64,000 bases of DNA from positions 1-64,000 of the forward strand of contig CAMBAL010000002.1 in NCBI GenBank assembly GCA_945864225.1, read 5' to 3'. The notes beneath the pieces were generated by a model. That model was not told the DNA's origin. It searched no databases and worked only from the letters and a program-made list of their open reading frames with translations. The stretch is from an uncultured Blautia sp. Lineage in GTDB: Bacteria; Bacillota; Clostridia; Lachnospirales; Lachnospiraceae. Position numbers and translations under genes: made by a program. This document shows positions 62,001 to 64,000 of this stretch, piece by piece. Each line of letters begins with the position of its first letter. Position 1 is the first letter of the stretch.

Positions 62001-64000
62001 TCTGTTATTTGGATTGACGGTAAAATATATAGCAGCCACTGGTTCAGAACATACTTTTAAGGATAACTGTACGGAGAATAAAGACGGCGGTAGTGCTGCA
62101 GTAAACCTGGAAAGCCGTGGTGTTTTAACTTTCACGAAAAAGGGAGAAAACGGCGGCACATTAATCTCCCACAGTGGTGCAAGTGGGGAACAACAGGCAT
62201 ACTTTGGTGTGTATACAGATGAGACTTGCCAAAATCAGGTAGCCGGAATGAGACCGTCTGAAGCCTATGGAACAACCATGATTCTGACAAATTTAGCATT
62301 AGATGGTTCAGTACTAAATAGAAATAATGAAAAGGGTATACCATACTTGAGACGATTTGGAAACGAAAGTTTGTCGTACAAGGATTATCCATACACTCTT
62401 TTGTCAGGAACATATTATATTAAGGAACTTGTTGCTCCTGCTGGTTACAAATTGGACAAAACCATACGAAAAGCAGTGATTTCCAAGATATCAAGTACTG
62501 CATTGGATACAGATCTTTCGAAGGTTTACCAAAGTAATAAAGCGCAGATCATGCTTGCAGGAGATACAACAGGTACAACCGATTATAAATGGAGTAATGA
62601 TCCAAATGTTGTGAAACTGTATAAGAGAGATCAGTACGGCAGAAACGTCACTTTAAAGAATAACGGTTATCTGATACTTTCCATTTGTGATGGAGAAGGT
62701 GAGAATAATACGTTTCCTACTGGTGAGAAATCTATCTATCTATATCAAAGCAGTACGACACCAGCAAAAAAGATGGACGGCAGCACAGCGGCTCTTTCGA
62801 ATCATGTGGTGTATACAAAAGATAGAACCATTGATGGGAAGTCAGTCGAAGTCGGTGAATGGATCATCACAGGTTTGTTGGAAGCAGGAAAAGAATACAT
62901 ACTGTCAGAACCTGAAGGCAGCATTCCAGACAATAATATCGGGGCACAATCCATCACATTCCGCATGAAAGAAGATGGAAGTATCGAAGTAGCTCCATAT
63001 ACAAGACCAACGGAAAATGATACATCAGATACCATTCCGAAAGATAATCCTCTGCAGGTAGATGGGCAGGATTATAAGAATTATTATAAATCCGGTACAA
63101 CGGAAAATGTAGTGGTTATGCGTGACGTATCCCGTTATCTGAAAGATGTTGCACTGGAGAAAAGGGATTCTGTAACAGATGCGGTAATTCCCAACATTTC
63201 ATTTGAACTGTATAAATATGATGGGAAAGATGAAAATGGAGTGCAGTCGGTTTTAGAAGATGGAGTATATCTGACTACAAACAGCGCAGGAAAGATTGTT
63301 CTGTATGAACAGGATGGAAAAATCAAAAACAAAATCACTGGCTGTGCACTAAAGTATGGTCTTGATGTTGGCAAGTATTACTTTAAAGAAGTGGAGCGTG
63401 GAGCATCAGATAAATATCGTCTTGTTGATGACATTTTCTTTGAGATTACACCGACGCAAACGGCTGGTAATAAGGAAGACTATAGTGACTATGCCAAAGT
63501 AACATTCACTACAAATAATCATGTTTCCCAGACACAGTCAGATGGAAAAACAGCAACAGTAACAAATGATCCGGTAGATAATACAAAGATCTTGAATTTG
63601 AGTAAGGTAGATAGCCAGGATAGTACAAAGAAACTTGAAGGTGCAAGGTTTGTTTTGAAATATACTTCTGTTAACGATGGTGATCCGGGAGCAGATATAC
63701 AAAAAGAAACGAAATGCATGATAGGTGCCGACAGAAATCTCTTCTGTCTTGACGAAAGTGGAGAACTCACATCTACGAAGCCGGATATTTCCAGAAAAGG
63801 AACGTATACATTAATAGAAACACAGGCACCGGATGGTTACATGACTCGAACAGAAAATGGCAGTCCAGTCACGATGGTTACTTTCCGGGTGGATTCAGAT
63901 AACACAATCAAAGAGATTCAGCGCTACAGTGGAGCAGGTGATCTTGTAAGTTATACGATATCCAAGGATGCAAACAATGAGAAAACCTCTCTTAATCTCA
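53014..64000 (+). CDS. Giant secreted multi-Cna_B/SpaA-domain surface protein (3' end outside window)
   Basis: An uninterrupted frame to the window edge: at least 3,662 residues, incomplete at the C-terminus. ATG 53014 has AAGGG eight bases upstream (53008 is too close). It has a signal peptide (MGKSLKKMMCAVLSAALCFS ... ISAEA), an acidic head, and a Glu/Asp/Thr-rich stretch at 53820-54090 with EDTEE and QENTEEGVE repeats. From about 54,960 to 61,560 there are 15 Cna_B-type modules, each opening with a K-x-W segment (for example ITVTKTWRDD) and ending with Y-x-V-x-E. From about 61,600 on come SpaA-type domains (LSKTAAYLA, VALEKRDSVTDAV, LSKVDSQDS ... LIETQAPDGYM) with Lys/Glu of isopeptide bonds. 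An LPXTG anchor is expected beyond the window. It is probably an adhesin or stalk on the cell wall. Confidence 0.88.
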   Translation, partial: MGKSLKKMMCAVLSAALCFSNLNITAISAEAVFDSSMTSEDILISDGTEENGTDLIFDDGSDADFSDGMEEAGNGSAAENQEENAAEEEENIIYDPVNRIHETDQLEVKLTDWWYKNPQGETQKIETTVSSEEEKNNVVCDLSQIKEDNYSEAGFDLSFTFLKEGEERNVQASDYLSFTLPACFKELSVTGAQEDYYTYTLQEQEDHSYKMTVTFQTIPETPDISGTIHMAFSLGETMENEAGSTCLFVLQGNQTQPMASVSYEVIFPEQSVEEAAGEDTEENGEEDTEEDTEEDTEGDGVNAAQGEEEEHAEDFAQENTEEGVEDFTQENTEEGVENSSKENTEENAGNSAEENMEEEEPDAAAMPMLMTVGDNGEESSVEAVGESENGSDTGSPLVQGEFSVSGTIAFDETLNGTDWRELVRPNEFDTDNTIRIVLSYTDNNGAGQSIETYAQDNLSTDNFYLKFTHDGEGGGDFVIEHVPKTVMVDGKEYQVNSYEIAIAPKQKYYQSKDIINIKFQNFSDKTKVIGTLSLALKYQTLTLQPTVKPDGGTDNPSFKMNVVFKNGIESNVAASGGKTLSYKPYVSTPSKISVPLGISYQVTQEVTSGYKFDQNYTTTITGEGLEDSSLTGTTATGIIEAGKNITISTVNYAQNVSVGFYVKWNDNNSATRPAALTKENFVLQYRTGEGEWTELTEERFSELGVNQMPGFDDSLALTGKFSFTGLPAIDAKNRSLIYQVAIKEEQVPNGYIVAPLAVENGGTFTFRETTSFTADIVWNDDSNIKKLRPGTIEELKLYRRAENGTYELVCDTIPENSITKSGNTWSVSLNNLPRYNEQNQEYDYVLVQGTIGTDNVVQQKSIENYKTYYDNGSGSYGNDVSLCHNNGKITEVLYDTIDFTAKKIWLDPHTNKSDRPTTNDRPTTKVTLWRYVKSEAKDLDAAYQNGKAAQVVFQKENDGQDNIVENIVSYSLNTSINENTIKFNSASVTGLSASYTFPLYDDQGREYVYFVRETLTGENEENYEIQYKDKDGTVHTNGTLTGGTITNIRREKAAVAITKVWQNPADLASISGTQVQMKIEAPLLGAAEENPKYKELTVYSDTRNSYEKLNENDKATAQTASGFSSSISSAEVVYYVNIYDESGRPYDMTKAKIREVITKDGQTLTLGRDSTFTMGEDTYKASTQYVEQIVLADGTKQFTYTQKNTITGTRDYTIIKKWDESISPEKYADIAYVNFTLQRRTTRDNPDGTQAAFETLEGNYQINRVDGEKTWTTVLHDLPKYDDEGYAYEYRATEVSFTKNDGTIFTTTEAYNDPDRGWSVNHDRTPDQTTAINYISTSGSGFFQVSKNWVDNGDTENRKPVTVRVYYRENLLKQLTDLQETNSEKDADIVDLTQLTHFKEYTITDANNWTINISYNDLHDATGTEDLEDAIKNNWQNYIVVEYRIGTEGTGTETTEAAGDGAQPAQYTYGVLKAAASMTKSATDETGETSSENAYYSFAGTAENASRLYKTTTLVDDSNHYGHVYITNTRIGTTDITVTKTWRDDSDATGNRPLSVEFQLYQDGSAYTSIPDTVSITGTSETVVELNRETGVVTIRNPKEDSWSFTLSGLFMFNSHAVPHSYDIEEKVLSAGNTSNSYIQEQGTTVVTGTDKNQNYAFSFTNTITGMISHVAYKYWKDPDPASYAANRPDLYLSLFQYLKSEKKANPDTELSNLESYKKYTDYKDQIWTPEKTDSNSSGDYEKEYNWKITIKDLPQFDENGNEYGYVFVESMNNDGQTVLGKYVGTSETKQISGSSDTYEVFTNVIQDYMTVKGLKTWTGLEGYHIDNNDLPDPLISLYCTTDSTITNIQNCTDEQIAEWVKAEKIILVDTTHLDASKTTYAFPTENGVKIGGFVQEVNGKRMLPKFDQNGKRYTYLIRETIEDPIASQLYTKTNANGTLANVFRKDLNRRTITVTKTWLGRENLADNEKKYPSVTYTLYRYEAGEEETTTEKIATHKIDANDFVGTNGAASYVFEDLLVYSPAGVQYCYYITENEATENKINGYSIEYIDETGIRENTLVGQEIVTGPNSKEQITQDQLDQLKRNNRIDVISLPSNWNNTEATDDDKNVSVGTRNVYNQKGNITISGEKEWNDYDDMEGLRPESITVKLTRHTNNESGQNNKVSSTEVTLDVRNAEDPSLATPYIVWSDTDTSKWKYTIYNLERYAPNGMSYIYTLSEEKVSGYKQANSVTSTANSDALTMTAIDNRFEGTYYVRKNWMDGYNKYNLRPANITVKLQRSKDGENWSDIIWKESYGSYDKASGTWTGLPSVMTNEDGDQIVSITLSSKNEINNTRHSSWQYTFTNLPTQYKKSDNTYGPYKYRCVETAIGGVPVEKDTDGKLIAGAYECNYTTQTKTKTVIENTLKSTSLVVTKEWKDDQEDLYNSRPESLTFKLQKRGYIVNNEEEAQSPTPEPAEGVTPAPTPEPSGKTGELSKWKDVTLANGDPYTFTISYRGNWTTTLEDLPVAEVYLDENGTSYTIYSLYFRAVEVHTDDNSTSIGTKPDGAQNYTDVTNYELGSAENPNLDHYYDTENSYNKSNIKNQLILDNPAKTITIKKIWHRVQGESVTAEFELLYKTVNETEWHCYGGQELKKQQSSQETSSNELSQNTDDWSAHTEENGCKLQTVTSTGTDGKVISWTNLPKYDRSGNKLVYKVVEHPIEGYRTDVEDNMAEGSSYATEYTFTNTELQSYTVEKVWQNADYAQKTKNGFTAEFKLQQKIGSNGAWTDISGSEITLTSTSANDDKQKYTWTNLPKYSYKYENNVVSCEEITYRAVETKINGIEVESNTNGSYIVSYKYGGESAENAVSAFGDTVTKATNRMIYGFVNLSKTAAYLAINDQGNPDITEENVKLAGVKFNIYAGTDTTATPYVSNVTTDENGNLINSNGTYGDEGKYLVSGTYTIVESESNPDFSIWSKGISFTVGKGEKDGRDNLTDTGEHGTAWISTTSTPSLNSLLFGLTVKYIAATGSEHTFKDNCTENKDGGSAAVNLESRGVLTFTKKGENGGTLISHSGASGEQQAYFGVYTDETCQNQVAGMRPSEAYGTTMILTNLALDGSVLNRNNEKGIPYLRRFGNESLSYKDYPYTLLSGTYYIKELVAPAGYKLDKTIRKAVISKISSTALDTDLSKVYQSNKAQIMLAGDTTGTTDYKWSNDPNVVKLYKRDQYGRNVTLKNNGYLILSICDGEGENNTFPTGEKSIYLYQSSTTPAKKMDGSTAALSNHVVYTKDRTIDGKSVEVGEWIITGLLEAGKEYILSEPEGSIPDNNIGAQSITFRMKEDGSIEVAPYTRPTENDTSDTIPKDNPLQVDGQDYKNYYKSGTTENVVVMRDVSRYLKDVALEKRDSVTDAVIPNISFELYKYDGKDENGVQSVLEDGVYLTTNSAGKIVLYEQDGKIKNKITGCALKYGLDVGKYYFKEVERGASDKYRLVDDIFFEITPTQTAGNKEDYSDYAKVTFTTNNHVSQTQSDGKTATVTNDPVDNTKILNLSKVDSQDSTKKLEGARFVLKYTSVNDGDPGADIQKETKCMIGADRNLFCLDESGELTSTKPDISRKGTYTLIETQAPDGYMTRTENGSPVTMVTFRVDSDNTIKEIQRYSGAGDLVSYTISKDANNEKTSLNL

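Overview
The window looks like a chromosomal segment of a spore-forming gut Lachnospiraceae, most likely Blautia or a close relative. The reasons are: endospore genes (spoIIGA-sigE behind a Spo0A-type promoter, plus an orphan Spo0A DNA-binding domain); a T-box in front of thrS; Lachnospiraceae-restricted families; and a GH31 alpha-glucosidase that lines up residue for residue with what I recall of Ruminococcus (Blautia) obeum Ro-alphaG1 (W169, D307, D420). The genus is inferred; no search was run.

Layout. 0.1-5.9 kb: a three-gene operon of a giant helical-repeat protein, an actin/Hsp70-fold ATPase and a repeat protein (function unknown). 6.0-8.7 kb: amino-acid ABC transporter. 8.9-11.8 kb: purB-purA. 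11.9-14.4 kb: a membrane-fused HAD phosphatase, a Spo0A_C gene cut by a nonsense codon, and an orphan OmpR-type regulator. 14.6-18.6 kb: GH13 amylosucrase-like enzyme and a TIR/pseudokinase/FHA signalling protein. 18.8-20.6 kb (minus): a small membrane protein and a BlaR1-type M56 peptidase. 20.6-21.5 kb: a scrap-yard with an epimerase remnant, a 139-bp palindrome and a tandem array. 21.6-25.5 kb: SEC-C protein, YdcF-family protein, T-box and thrS. 25.6-29.2 kb: aroE, aroD, spoIIGA, sigE. 29.4-32.4 kb: a divergent AraC regulator / GH31 pair. 32.5-35.1 kb: tRNA-editing protein, phenylacetate-CoA ligase-like enzyme, tandem-ACT protein. 35.3-47.5 kb: a carbohydrate island (Zn-dehydrogenase, GH78 rhamnosidase, LacI regulator, FucI-like isomerase, split transketolase, FGGY kinase, second GH78-like enzyme). 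47.7-49.9 kb: secreted SH3 protein and PflA-type radical SAM enzyme. 50.1-64.0 kb: leader hairpin, LytS/YesM-type sensor kinase and response regulator, then a secreted multi-Cna_B protein of more than 3,660 residues that runs off the right edge.

How the parts work together. The 39-47.5 kb block reads as one catabolic route: glycosidase to free sugar, aldose-ketose isomerase, kinase, two-subunit transketolase, with a LacI regulator and operator-like palindromes at the promoter. The sporulation block has a 22-bp -35/-10 spacing and a 0A box like B. subtilis spoIIG. The kinase/regulator pair directly upstream of the giant adhesin probably controls it. A dispersed stem-loop repeat (AGGAAAGTGC...) occurs at several intergenic sites, often beside terminators.

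Start sites were moved from the longest open frame to the start with a ribosome-binding site wherever the sequence supported it. No tRNA, rRNA, CRISPR array or intact transposase was seen.
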